Assembly (NCBI GenBank): GCA_041671545.1
Contig: JBAZBI010000001.1
Coordinates: 186,001-250,000, forward strand
DNA length: 64,000 nucleotides
Direction: 5' to 3'
From: UBA1563 sp041671545
GTDB taxonomy: Bacteria > Bacteroidota > Ignavibacteria > Ignavibacteriales > Ignavibacteriaceae
The translations under genes and the position numbers were made by a program. Under the pieces are notes generated by a model. That model was given only the letters and a program-made list of their open reading frames with translations, did not search any database and had not been told where the DNA came from. Of this stretch, positions 33,418 through 42,509 are shown one piece after another (within the stretch, counting starts at the first letter, position 1; every line of letters begins with the position of its first letter).

Positions 33418-36400
33418 ATGAGTTTATCATCCCTTAGCATTCGCCGCCCGGTTCTTGCAATTGTTATGTCAATTGTAATTCTACTTTTCGGAATAATCGG
33501 TTATACTTATTTGGGAGTCCGTGAATATCCGAGCATCGACCCGCCGATCATCACCGTTTCAACAAGTTATGTCGGTGCCAATGCAGACATTATCGAATCA
33601 CAAATAACAGAACCGTTGGAAGAACAGATCAACGGTATTGCAGGAATCCGTTCACTAACTTCTACAAGCAGAGACGGCAGAAGTCAAATTACGGTTGAGT
33701 TTGATATCTCAAGTGATCTTGAAACGGCTGCGAATGATGTACGCGACCGTGTTTCAATTGCCAGCCACAACCTTCCGGCAGATGTCGATCCTCCAACAGT
33801 TTCCAAAGCAGATGCTGATGCCGTTCCCATTGTCTTTCTTAGTGTAAAAAGTGATAAACGAACACTGCTTGAATTATCAGACATCGCCCAAAACACTTTT
33901 AAAGAGCGTCTGCAAACAATTCCGGGTGTAAGTCAAATAGCTATTTGGGGCGAAAAAAGGTACTCAATGCGGTTGTGGATGGATCCGGCTAAACTTGCCG
34001 CTTACAACATCACACCAATTGATGTTCGCAACGCATTGAATAGAGAAAACATCGAACTCCCTTCAGGCAGCATCGAAGGAAGAAATACCGAATTGACCGT
34101 GAGAACACTCGGGCGGTTAACAAGTGTGGATGATTTTAATAATCTTATCATAAAAGAATCGGCAAACAGCATCATTCGTTTTAAAGATATTGGTGAAGCT
34201 CAACTCTATCCGGAAAATGATAAATCAATTCTTCGCAGAGATGGAATTCCAATGGTGGGTGTAGTTCTCATTCCGCAGCCCGGCGCTAACTTTATACAGA
34301 TCGCGGATGAGTTTTACAAACGGTTGGAACAGATAAAAAAAGATTTGCCTGCAGACCTTGAACTCGGGATTGGTTTTGACGTAACAAAATATATTCGCAA
34401 TTCAATTTCAGAAGTTGAAGAAACAATTATCCTGGCATTCGCACTTGTAATTCTCATCATCTTCTTTTTCCTCCGTGACTGGCGTACAACACTTATCCCC
34501 ATTATCGCAATTCCCGTTTCGCTTATCGGCGCTTTCTTTATCATGTACCTTGCAAAATTTTCAATCAACACATTAACATTGCTTGGAATAGTTTTAGCCA
34601 TCGGCATTGTTGTGGATGACGCGATCGTAGTACTTGAGAACATCTACAAAAAAGTTGAACAAGGAATGAATCCGATTGAAGCAAGCACTAAAGGCGCTGC
34701 TGAAATATTCTTTGCCGTTGTTTCAACCACGGTTACGCTTGCAGCAGTATTTCTTCCGATCATGTTTTTGCAGGGAATTACGGGAAGGCTCTTTGTTGAA
34801 TTCGGTGTAGTGATCGCAGGTTCCGTTCTTATCTCTGCGTTTGTTGCATTAACGTTAACGCCGATGCTCAGTTCGCGAATTTTAAAAACAAAAGAGAAAC
34901 ACAGCTGGTTTTATTACAAGACAGAACCTTTCTTTGTCTGGATGGAAAATACATACCGTAATTCTCTAAACACTTTTATGGAAAAACGGTGGCTCGTATT
35001 CGTTATAATGTTTTTCTCTGCAATTATAATTTATTTAACCGGAACAAATTTACAATCCGAACTTGCACCAATTGAAGATAGAGGAGAACTTCAAGTACGC
35101 TCAACCATGCCGGAAGGAACTTCTTTTCAATCGATGGATAAATATATCCTCCACATGGTTCAAGTGTTGCAAGATTCGATAAAAGAATCCGATGCGATGA
35201 TTTCCGTTACCGGTGGCGGCGGCGGATCAAGCGCGGCAAATAGCGGTTTTGTTCGTTTAAATTTGATGGATGCAAATGATAGAACGAGAACGCAAAGTGA
35301 AATTGCAGAGCAAGTAACCGGAATAACAAAAAAATTGAATGACGCCCGCTCGTTCGTAATTGAAAGTCAATCCATTTCAACACGGCGGGGCGGTTTGCCG
35401 GTTCAGTACATTATCCAGGCGCCGAACTTTGAAAAACTCCGCGAAGTTGTACCAAAGTTCTTAGAAAAAGCGCAAGAGGACCCGACGTTTGCTAACGTAG
35501 ATGTTAATCTAAAATTTAATAAACCGGAAATTGTTGTTGAGATAAACAGAACAAAAGCGAGAGAACTTGGAATTTCCGCGATGGACATTGCGCAAACGCT
35601 TCAGCTTGCGTACAGCGGGCAGCGGTTCGGCTTTTTTATAATGAACGGGAAACAATATTCGGTTATCGGACAAGTTTTAAAAGAAGATAGAAATAAACCG
35701 GTCGACCTCACCTCTCTTCATTTGCGGAATAACCGTGGTGAATCAATTCAGCTTGATAATCTTGTAACGCTGAAAGAACGCAGCAGTCCGCCGCAGTTGT
35801 ATAGATTTAACCGTTATGTAAGCGCAACGGTATCGGCAAGTCTCGCGCCGGGTAAAACTATCGGTGATGGAATTGAAGCGATGGATAAGATCGCAAAGAA
35901 TGTTCTGGATGAAAGTTTCTCCACCGCGTTAGACGGCGCTTCAAAAGATTTTGTGGAAAGTTCTTCAAGTTTGCTCTTCACTTTTATGCTTGCGCTTGTG
36001 CTCATCTATTTAATTCTTGCGGCGCAGTTCGAAAGTTTCCGCGATCCGTTAATAATTATGTTTACCGTACCGCTTGCAATTGCCGGAGCGGTTTTTTCAC
36101 TCTGGTATTTCAATCAAACGTTGAACATCTTTAGTGAGATAGGGCAAATTATGTTGATAGGATTAGTAACTAAAAACGGCATCTTGATCGTTGAGTTCGC
36201 AAATCAGAAAAAGTCACAAGGACTGAATGTAGTTGACGCTGTAAAAGAAGCCGCACGGCTCCGCCTACGCCCAATCTTAATGACAAGCTTCTCCACTATC
36301 CTTGGAACATTACCTATCGCCCTTGCGCTTGGTGCGGGCTCCGGAAGCAGAGTTTCAATGGGTATTGCGGTAATCGGCGGATTGATCTTTTCAACGATCT

Positions 36401-36513
36401 TAACATTGTACGTTATCCCGGGGATTTATTCCTACTTCTCAGAGAAGACAAAGTCAGTTAGTAACGTTGCGGCTGGTGAAGTTGAAGAAGAAATGTTAAA
36501 AGTTACTGAGTAG
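33418..36513 (+). CDS. RND-family multidrug efflux permease (AcrB-like)
   Basis: This 1031-residue inner-membrane pump has the resistance-nodulation-division layout of 12 transmembrane helices with two large periplasmic loops. It starts with the typical SLSIRRPVLAIVMSIVILLFG helix. TM4 contains the proton-relay aspartates in GIVVDDAIVVLENI (near 400-410). The porter domains and the late helix pair with GIVTKNGILIVEF-type sequence (LVTKNGILIVEFANQ) are present. It takes up substrates from the periplasm or membrane and extrudes them by proton exchange. It works with the adaptor at 31408. No truncation or frameshift is seen. Confidence 0.95.
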   Translation: MSLSSLSIRRPVLAIVMSIVILLFGIIGYTYLGVREYPSIDPPIITVSTSYVGANADIIESQITEPLEEQINGIAGIRSLTSTSRDGRSQITVEFDISSDLETAANDVRDRVSIASHNLPADVDPPTVSKADADAVPIVFLSVKSDKRTLLELSDIAQNTFKERLQTIPGVSQIAIWGEKRYSMRLWMDPAKLAAYNITPIDVRNALNRENIELPSGSIEGRNTELTVRTLGRLTSVDDFNNLIIKESANSIIRFKDIGEAQLYPENDKSILRRDGIPMVGVVLIPQPGANFIQIADEFYKRLEQIKKDLPADLELGIGFDVTKYIRNSISEVEETIILAFALVILIIFFFLRDWRTTLIPIIAIPVSLIGAFFIMYLAKFSINTLTLLGIVLAIGIVVDDAIVVLENIYKKVEQGMNPIEASTKGAAEIFFAVVSTTVTLAAVFLPIMFLQGITGRLFVEFGVVIAGSVLISAFVALTLTPMLSSRILKTKEKHSWFYYKTEPFFVWMENTYRNSLNTFMEKRWLVFVIMFFSAIIIYLTGTNLQSELAPIEDRGELQVRSTMPEGTSFQSMDKYILHMVQVLQDSIKESDAMISVTGGGGGSSAANSGFVRLNLMDANDRTRTQSEIAEQVTGITKKLNDARSFVIESQSISTRRGGLPVQYIIQAPNFEKLREVVPKFLEKAQEDPTFANVDVNLKFNKPEIVVEINRTKARELGISAMDIAQTLQLAYSGQRFGFFIMNGKQYSVIGQVLKEDRNKPVDLTSLHLRNNRGESIQLDNLVTLKERSSPPQLYRFNRYVSATVSASLAPGKTIGDGIEAMDKIAKNVLDESFSTALDGASKDFVESSSSLLFTFMLALVLIYLILAAQFESFRDPLIIMFTVPLAIAGAVFSLWYFNQTLNIFSEIGQIMLIGLVTKNGILIVEFANQKKSQGLNVVDAVKEAARLRLRPILMTSFSTILGTLPIALALGAGSGSRVSMGIAVIGGLIFSTILTLYVIPGIYSYFSEKTKSVSNVAAGEVEEEMLKVTE

Positions 36514-36570
36514 TTTGAAGCAAAGGAGTCTTGGAATTGAAGATTAAAGCCATAGAAAATCACTCCAATT

Positions 36571-36920
36571 GATTGGAAAGGAACTCCAAGTTGACGGAAA
36601 ATCGTTCCCATCGATTGGAAAGGGGCTCCAAGTGTACGGAAAATCGTTCCCATCGATTGGAAAGGAGCTCCAAGTGTACGGAAAACGGTGTGTTTACTGA
36701 CTTGAACTGTCTCATTACTGGACTGTTCGATGTGTTTTCTGAAAAATTTGTGTGATTACTGCACATTCCGATGCGATTACTTGAAAGTTCGATGCGATTA
36801 CTGAAAATTCTGAGCCATTACTGAAAAGTTCGGTGACATTACTGGAAATTCTGAGCCATTACTGGAAAGTTCGATGAGATTACTGGAGGATTCAGTCTCA
36901 TTACTGAACAGACAATACCT
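36571..36920 (-). repeat. 42-bp and 20/21-bp tandem repeats (Phe/Leu-heptad type)
   Basis: From 36571 there are two full 42-bp units and a third partial one (starting at 36571, 36613 and 36655), then a run of 20 or 21-bp units (ATTACTGGAAAGTTCGATGAG and variants) until about 36910. On the minus strand the 42-bp units translate as SVHLEPL SNRWERF, two 7-residue repeats with Ser at position 1 and Phe or Leu at position 7. The later units keep the same 7-residue rhythm but change frame where a unit is 20 bp. It may be a decayed gene of the same type as the protein at 57492. The remaining 36921-37000 is T-rich with repeated CTTTTTACTTTC-like words. Confidence 0.7.
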
Positions 36921-37000
36921 TTTTTTTTTTGCCCCAACCTTTTACTCCTTTTTACTTTCCCCTTTCTACTTTGAACTTTTTACTTTCTACTTTTAACTAT

Positions 37001-37993
37001 CTACTTCCCAATCCACTTCATCTCTCTGTACCATGCAACCGTTCGCTTAATTCCCTCTTCAAGCGAAATTTCTTGTTTATATCCGAAATGATCGAAAGCT
37101 TTTTGAGAAGAGCATATCCAGTCTTTTTGAGTAATGTCCCGAGCTTTTTCCAAATTAAGAGTTGCGGCTTTGCTTGAGAAGATGGAAAAGAATTGTGCAA
37201 CCGCCGCAATACCGTAAACTAAAAAGTGAGGAACAATAATATGGAGTGCATGACGGTTCAATGCTTTTTCCGTCACCTTCCCTATTTCATCCCAGGAATA
37301 AATTTTTTCCGAAGTGATAAAATAGATTTCTCCTTTCGCTTTTTCGGAAATTGCGGCAAGATAAAATCCGCGAACTAAATCTTTAACATGAATTAGATTA
37401 ATATGCTTTATGTCCAACCCGATCGTTGTAAAAATTCCGGTGTGATATGTTTTAAAGAAGATTAAAATTTCGGTGTCACGTTCTCCGTAAACGGCAGGGG
37501 CGCGGCAGATCGTTATCGGTAGCACATTAAAAAATTCGGCTGCTACTTTTTCCTCTTCTAATTTACTTCTTCCGTACGTTGTAATCGGATGCGGTTCCAT
37601 CTCTTCAGTAACCGGTTCACCATCAGGCGAAGGACCTCCTGCAGTTTGGCTGCTAACGATCAAAATCTTTTTAAATGAATTCTTGAACTCTACAGCGGTC
37701 TCTAACAAAGTTCTTGTCGTTTCCACATTCCCTTTAAAATAGCCTTCCGGTCTTTTTGATTTTACCACTCCGGCAACATGATAAAGATAAGAAGCTCCGG
37801 CAAAAGCTTTCCGTAATCCTTCCTTATCAAACAAACCTGAATTAATTATTTCTACATCCTTGTCCTTCAACCATTTAAGGTCGCTGCTTTTACGGGTAAT
37901 ACATCGAACAGCAAAATTCTGTTCGAGCAAATAATCTACTAAATGGCTTCCCACAAAACCATTGCCGCCGGTAACAACTGCAATTTCCTTCAT
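37001..37993 (-). CDS. Extended short-chain dehydrogenase/epimerase, likely sphingolipid reductase
   Basis: The 330-residue protein is an NAD(P)-dependent extended SDR: VTGGNGFVGSHL (8-19) binds the cofactor, and the catalytic Y-x-x-x-K is in TTYGRSKLEEEK near 147-155. It belongs to the 3-beta-hydroxysteroid-dehydrogenase/epimerase group. Members of this group act as the 3-ketosphinganine or ketoceramide reductase (CerR) in bacterial sphingolipid synthesis. The divergently transcribed serine-palmitoyltransferase-like gene starts 116 bases away and supports that reading. A generic sugar or steroid oxidoreductase is the alternative. Confidence 0.8.
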   Translation of the reverse strand: MKEIAVVTGGNGFVGSHLVDYLLEQNFAVRCITRKSSDLKWLKDKDVEIINSGLFDKEGLRKAFAGASYLYHVAGVVKSKRPEGYFKGNVETTRTLLETAVEFKNSFKKILIVSSQTAGGPSPDGEPVTEEMEPHPITTYGRSKLEEEKVAAEFFNVLPITICRAPAVYGERDTEILIFFKTYHTGIFTTIGLDIKHINLIHVKDLVRGFYLAAISEKAKGEIYFITSEKIYSWDEIGKVTEKALNRHALHIIVPHFLVYGIAAVAQFFSIFSSKAATLNLEKARDITQKDWICSSQKAFDHFGYKQEISLEEGIKRTVAWYREMKWIGK

Positions 37994-38109
37994 TTTTTTT
38001 CCGTAATTTGATTTTGAAACTATTTAATTATAGATTTTAAATGAAAAATTACTAAAATAAGTTCGTATAAATAAACTATTTACTAAATAACCGATTTACG
38101 GAGGATCTT

Positions 38110-39300
38110 TTGGATCTATTTAACAAATGTATTGAATTTACCCGTGCCGACGAAGTTAAAAAACTTGGGCTTTATCCATACTTCAGACCTATCGAAGCAA
38201 ATGAGGGACCTGTCGTTCAAATTGAAGGACGAAAAATCGTTATGGCAGGCTCAAATAATTATTTGGGGCTAACCGCTCATCCGGCTGTAAAAGAAGCCGC
38301 GATTAAGGCTATTGAAAAATATGGAACAGGTTGTTCGGGTTCTCGTTATTTAACCGGAACGCTCGATCTTCATATTGAATTAGAAGATAGATTGGCAAAA
38401 TTTTTAGAAGTTGAAGCTGTTCTATTATTTTCTACCGGCTACCAGACTGCTCAGGGAATTATTCCTACTTTGGTAAACCGCGGTGAGTATGTTATTTCCG
38501 ATAGAGACAACCATGCTTGTATTGTTGCCGGAAACTTAATGGCAAAAGGTGTTACTGCTGATGTTGTACGCTATAAACATAACGATATGGCTGATCTGGA
38601 AAGAGTAATTTCTAAATTGCCGGAATCTGCCGGAAAACTTGTTGTAAGCGATGGCGTTTTTTCTACCGGCGGAGAAATAGTGGACCTGCCCGAATTAAAT
38701 AGGATTGCTAAAAAATACGGTGCAAGAATTTTAATTGATGACGCACATTCAGTCGGTGTAATCGGAAAAGGTGGTAAAGGAACTGCGAGCGAATTTAATC
38801 TTGGAAAAGAAATTGATCTTACTATGGGAACCTTCAGCAAAACTTTTGCATCGCTTGGCGGTTTTGTTGGCGGCGCTGAAAGAGTTATTAATTATTTAAA
38901 ACATAATGCCGCAGCATTAATTTTTTCCGCTTCGCCTACTCCGGCTTCTGCCGCCTCCGCGTTAGCCGCTCTTGATATTTTGGAAAAAGAACCGGAACGT
39001 GTTGATAAAGTTATAAGTAATGCCGCAAAAGTTAGAACCGCTTTAATAGATGCAGGCTTTAAAGTTGAACCTGGAAGAACAGCTATCGTACCGGTTATTG
39101 TCGGCTCTGATGACGTTGCTTTTGTAATGTGGAAAGCGTTATTCGAAGCCGGTGTTTTTGTTAATGTTTTTATTTCCCCCGGCGTTCCGCAAGGCAGACA
39201 GATGATGAGAACAAGCTACATGTCAACACATGAGGATGAACATCTTGATTTCATTGTAGATACTTTTAAAAAAGTCGGTAAAGAATTAGGATTAATTTAG
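38110..39300 (+). CDS. spt: Serine palmitoyltransferase-like alpha-oxoamine synthase
   Basis: The 396-residue PLP enzyme belongs to the alpha-oxoamine synthase family (KBL, BioF, HemA, SPT). The PLP-binding Lys is K244 in TFSKTFASLGG. H135 in DRDNHACIV stacks on PLP, and LIDDAHSVG (208-216) holds the Asp and His. The short N-terminus, MAGSNNYLGL and the FSTGYQTAQG segment resemble bacterial serine palmitoyltransferases, which join serine and palmitoyl-CoA to start sphingolipid synthesis. KBL and BioF are the main alternatives; no biotin or threonine-degradation gene is nearby. The start is TTG 38110, with GGAGG five bases upstream. Confidence 0.82.
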   Translation: MDLFNKCIEFTRADEVKKLGLYPYFRPIEANEGPVVQIEGRKIVMAGSNNYLGLTAHPAVKEAAIKAIEKYGTGCSGSRYLTGTLDLHIELEDRLAKFLEVEAVLLFSTGYQTAQGIIPTLVNRGEYVISDRDNHACIVAGNLMAKGVTADVVRYKHNDMADLERVISKLPESAGKLVVSDGVFSTGGEIVDLPELNRIAKKYGARILIDDAHSVGVIGKGGKGTASEFNLGKEIDLTMGTFSKTFASLGGFVGGAERVINYLKHNAAALIFSASPTPASAASALAALDILEKEPERVDKVISNAAKVRTALIDAGFKVEPGRTAIVPVIVGSDDVAFVMWKALFEAGVFVNVFISPGVPQGRQMMRTSYMSTHEDEHLDFIVDTFKKVGKELGLI

Positions 39301-39305
39301 TCATA

Positions 39306-39357
39306 GGTCATTTGTCAATGGTCATTTTGTTTTACTGATGACTATTGACCAATGACC
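39306..39357. repeat. Inverted repeat of the GGTCATTTGTCAATGGTCAT type
   Basis: The left arm 39306-39325 and right arm 39338-39357 are complementary at all but two of 20 positions, with a 12-base loop. It lies between the spt and GNAT-like genes and may form a hairpin in their transcript. Repeats of this TTGGTCA type are widespread between genes in related genomes. Confidence 0.6.
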
Positions 39358-39409
39358 AATTTGCCTTTTAGATTACTATCGTTTAGAGAATTTATTGTCA
39401 GGAGTTATG

Positions 39410-40534
39410 ATGAGCGCTTCCGTAGAAATTTCCATTGTAAAAACAAAATCGGAATTGATGGAGTTTATTAAATGCCAATGGCTGTTCTATAAAAATGATC
39501 CGTACTGGGTTCCGCCTTTACTAATGGATAGGAAAAAACTTTTGAATAAAGAGAAGAATCCTTTCTTCAAACACGCGGAAGCTGATTACTTTCTTGCCAA
39601 AAGAGATGGAAAGATAGTAGGCCGAATTGCTGCGATCAAAAATGATCTGCACAATAAATATCATAATGAAAATATTGGCTTCTTCGGATTCTTCGAATCG
39701 ATTAATGATCAAGCGGTTGCGAATGCTTTGTTCGATACGGCAAAAGATTGGCTTGCCAGGCAAGGATTGACTCACATGCGCGGTCCGGCAAATCCTTCTT
39801 CCAACGATGAATGGGGAATGCTGCTCGAAGGCTTTAACGATTCTCCCCGTTTATTAATGACGCATAATCCAAAATACTATTTGGATCTTTGCGATAACTA
39901 CGGATTCTATAAAGCAAAAGATCTTCTTGCATATCAACTTGAAAACAAAAAAGTTAACTCCTCTGAAAAACTAAAACGCGTTGCTGAGATCGCTAGAAAA
40001 AGATCCGGTATAAAAATTACTTCTCTTGATATGAAAAATTTTAATTCTGAATTAGAGAAAGTAAAATTAGTTTATAACAAAGCTTGGGCGCCTAACTGGG
40101 GCTTTGTTCCCATGACTAATGAAGAAATTGACGCTTTGGCAGCAGACTTAAAACCATTAGTTGAACCTTCGCTCGTCTTGTTTGGTGAAATTAAAGGCGA
40201 AGTTGTTGGCTTTGCGCTTTGCATGCTTGATTATAACCAGATATTTAAGGAGATGAACGGGCATCTTTTCCCTTTCAACTTTTTAAAATTGAAAACGAAG
40301 AAAAAAGAAATTAAATGGGCAAGAGTTATTACGCTTGGCATTATTCCCGAATATCAAAAACGCGGTTTGGATGCTGTATTTTATATGGAATGTCTTAATC
40401 GCGCGCATACTATCGGAATAGATTTAGGCGAAGCAAGCTGGATTCTTGAAGATAACGAAATGATGAACCGCGGCGCAGAAGTTATGCAAGGCGAGGTTTA
40501 TAAAAAATATAGGATCTATGAGATCGCAATTTAG
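39410..40534 (+). CDS. GNAT-like acyltransferase, candidate ceramide synthase
   Basis: This is a 374-residue protein from ATG 39410, with AGGAG five bases upstream. In-frame TTG 39395 and ATG 39407 are alternatives. The N-terminal half holds a GNAT-type domain without the usual ends (YFLAKRDGKIVGRIAAIKN near 61-79). The C-terminal half has a second acyltransferase-like fold with GEIKGEVVGFALCMLD and VITLGIIPEYQKRGLD, the Q/RxxGxA-like coenzyme A loop. Two GNAT-like halves occur in bacterial ceramide synthases (bCerS) encoded near SPT and CerR. The neighbourhood supports this role, but a general N-acyltransferase remains possible. It overlaps the cyclophilin gene by 17 bases. Confidence 0.7.
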   Translation: MSASVEISIVKTKSELMEFIKCQWLFYKNDPYWVPPLLMDRKKLLNKEKNPFFKHAEADYFLAKRDGKIVGRIAAIKNDLHNKYHNENIGFFGFFESINDQAVANALFDTAKDWLARQGLTHMRGPANPSSNDEWGMLLEGFNDSPRLLMTHNPKYYLDLCDNYGFYKAKDLLAYQLENKKVNSSEKLKRVAEIARKRSGIKITSLDMKNFNSELEKVKLVYNKAWAPNWGFVPMTNEEIDALAADLKPLVEPSLVLFGEIKGEVVGFALCMLDYNQIFKEMNGHLFPFNFLKLKTKKKEIKWARVITLGIIPEYQKRGLDAVFYMECLNRAHTIGIDLGEASWILEDNEMMNRGAEVMQGEVYKKYRIYEIAI

Positions 40535-42509
40535 ATTCTTCCTCTTTTCCCTTTTTCTTTTTTACACAGCTTCATCATTTTGTCAATACAATCAAAGTGA
40601 TGAAGCCTTAGTAAAAACAACTTTCACAAGAACGTTCGATAAAAAAATTATTTCATCCTATCTCAATTCAACTGATGAACAAAAAATAACCGCCGCTCTC
40701 CTTTCGATCAGTCATTCTGAAGATTCTTCGTTCATTCCGCAAATCTGTTCACTTAATTTTCAAAAGAATTATGAAACTGTTTGTTTTGCTCTCGGACAAT
40801 TAGGTGAGCATAGAAGTTCGACAGCATTTCTTTGGCGAATGTTTGAGAAATATCAAGAAAAAGAAATTCATAAAATCGTCTTGGAAACAATCGGAAAAAC
40901 CGGAGACAAAAATGATCTTCAGAAAATTCTTTCTTTAGTCGAAGAAGGAAAAGTGATAAGTAATTGCGGAGTTGCTTTATCTCTTTACAATTTTTCTTTG
41001 CGAAATATTTCTGATCCTAAAAGTATTTCTGTCTTAAACAATATTTTAGTCAAAAAAAATGAAGGAGTAGAAGAATCTCTTTTTGTTCTATATAGAATCT
41101 GGACTTCGGATTCAATGTTTCTTTCTTCAGTTGAAAAAATTATCCGTGAAGAAATCAAAAAGGAAAACCCTTCCCAATTTATCGTTCAATACGCACTTGG
41201 AATATTCCGCAAAGCGAAGTTTTTCCCCAACGATCCGGCGTTTCTTTTTTCTTTAAGTACTAATAAAGATGCGGTAATTCGCATTGAGACTGCCAAAACC
41301 GGGATTTACTTTCCTTTTAAGAATGACGATAATTTCGACTTTCTCTTTCAATTGCTTCTTGATAAAAACTCGAACGTTGCAAGGCAAATGGCGATTTCCT
41401 TCCGTGAAATTCCGCTTGAAAACAAACAGAAAGATATTGTTGTGCGGTTTATAAGAAATCAACTGAAGAATGGTAATCTTTCAAAAATGGTTCGTGGCGA
41501 ATTGTTCATTACTTTCATCAAACATCTGCAAACACTTGATACTTATTTCATTAAAGAATATGAACCGTTCATAGATCAAGCTTTTATCTATCAGAGCTGC
41601 GCTGAACTAAATATTTTACCGCAAGATATTTTTATTTATCTAATCGAACAATATTTCAAAGAGAGGAAAGAAAATAAACTTTTCATCCTCTCTTCAATTT
41701 TGAAACACCAAAAGAGTTATGGCGCTAATGAATCTTTCAACGATTTTGCATTTAAAGTTTTCGCAGAAAAAGATATTTCCCTTTCCACTTCACTGCTCGA
41801 TGAATTGTCGGATGAATTTATTAAACTTCATAAAAAAGAAATAACCAAAATTATTTTTGCTGATGCAAAGCGAAATAAGAATAACTTGAATTTTGCCGGG
41901 AGCGTCGAGAGTTACTACAAAGCAGTCGAAAAGATTGACAAAAGTGCCGCTAAAAAACTCTGTAAAACACTAACCACTTCTCAAGTCTATTCTATCGCAA
42001 AGTTTGCTGCAAATAAACTTGGGAAAAAGTCTCCGGTTCTAAATAACGGTAAATATTTTGGACAACTTTGGGAGTGTGCTTTTAAATATTCAGGTGTAAA
42101 AGTTAAAACTTCGAAAGGTGATTTCACAATTGAATTTCTTCCCGATGTGGCGCCAATTTCAGTTGGGAATTTCTGTCTCCTTGCGGAAAAAAACTTTTTT
42201 AATGGATTGAAATTCCATCGTGTTGTTCCCGCTTTTGTTATACAAGGCGGCGATCCGGAAAATACCGGATGGGGTGGTTCAGCTATCCCTATCGTTTCGG
42301 AATTTTCTCCTTATCAATTTCAAACGGGAATTTTGGGAATGGCAAGCAGCGGAAAAGATACCGAAAGCTCCCAATGGTTTGTGATGCAGGCTTTTCACCC
42401 GCATCTTAACAGCAGATATACTATCTTCGGAAATGTTGTTGAAGGAATGGAGACCGTTTTACAGACGGAACAACAAGATGAAATCCTTTCTGTAGAGTTG
42501 CTTCACTGA
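40518..42509 (+). CDS. Exported cyclophilin-type peptidyl-prolyl isomerase with long helical-repeat N-domain
   Basis: The 663-residue protein begins with a signal peptide (FRFFLFSLFLFYTASSFCQ). Residues about 40-500 are an extended series of helical pairs like HEAT repeats (for example KITAALLSISHSEDSSFIPQI). The C-terminal 130 residues are a cyclophilin domain: FKTSKG-like start, FHRVVPAFVIQGGDPENTG near 568-586, and GMASSGKDTESSQWFV. Such proteins isomerise X-Pro bonds in the periplasm and may help fold outer-membrane or T9SS substrates. The start ATG 40518 overlaps the upstream gene and has AGGATCT upstream. Its stop codon overlaps the end of the convergent PorD gene by 7 bases. Confidence 0.88.
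   Translation: MRSQFRFFLFSLFLFYTASSFCQYNQSDEALVKTTFTRTFDKKIISSYLNSTDEQKITAALLSISHSEDSSFIPQICSLNFQKNYETVCFALGQLGEHRSSTAFLWRMFEKYQEKEIHKIVLETIGKTGDKNDLQKILSLVEEGKVISNCGVALSLYNFSLRNISDPKSISVLNNILVKKNEGVEESLFVLYRIWTSDSMFLSSVEKIIREEIKKENPSQFIVQYALGIFRKAKFFPNDPAFLFSLSTNKDAVIRIETAKTGIYFPFKNDDNFDFLFQLLLDKNSNVARQMAISFREIPLENKQKDIVVRFIRNQLKNGNLSKMVRGELFITFIKHLQTLDTYFIKEYEPFIDQAFIYQSCAELNILPQDIFIYLIEQYFKERKENKLFILSSILKHQKSYGANESFNDFAFKVFAEKDISLSTSLLDELSDEFIKLHKKEITKIIFADAKRNKNNLNFAGSVESYYKAVEKIDKSAAKKLCKTLTTSQVYSIAKFAANKLGKKSPVLNNGKYFGQLWECAFKYSGVKVKTSKGDFTIEFLPDVAPISVGNFCLLAEKNFFNGLKFHRVVPAFVIQGGDPENTGWGGSAIPIVSEFSPYQFQTGILGMASSGKDTESSQWFVMQAFHPHLNSRYTIFGNVVEGMETVLQTEQQDEILSVELLH

Noticed and set aside
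36432..36766. Several short frames on both strands in the 36.5 kb repeats
   Set aside because: Each is open because of repeat periodicity; none has a convincing start, and the frame changes along the array. Kept as a repeat.
36571..36920. CRISPR-like array
   Set aside because: Units are contiguous 20-42 bp repeats with no unique spacers of constant length, and no cas gene is nearby.
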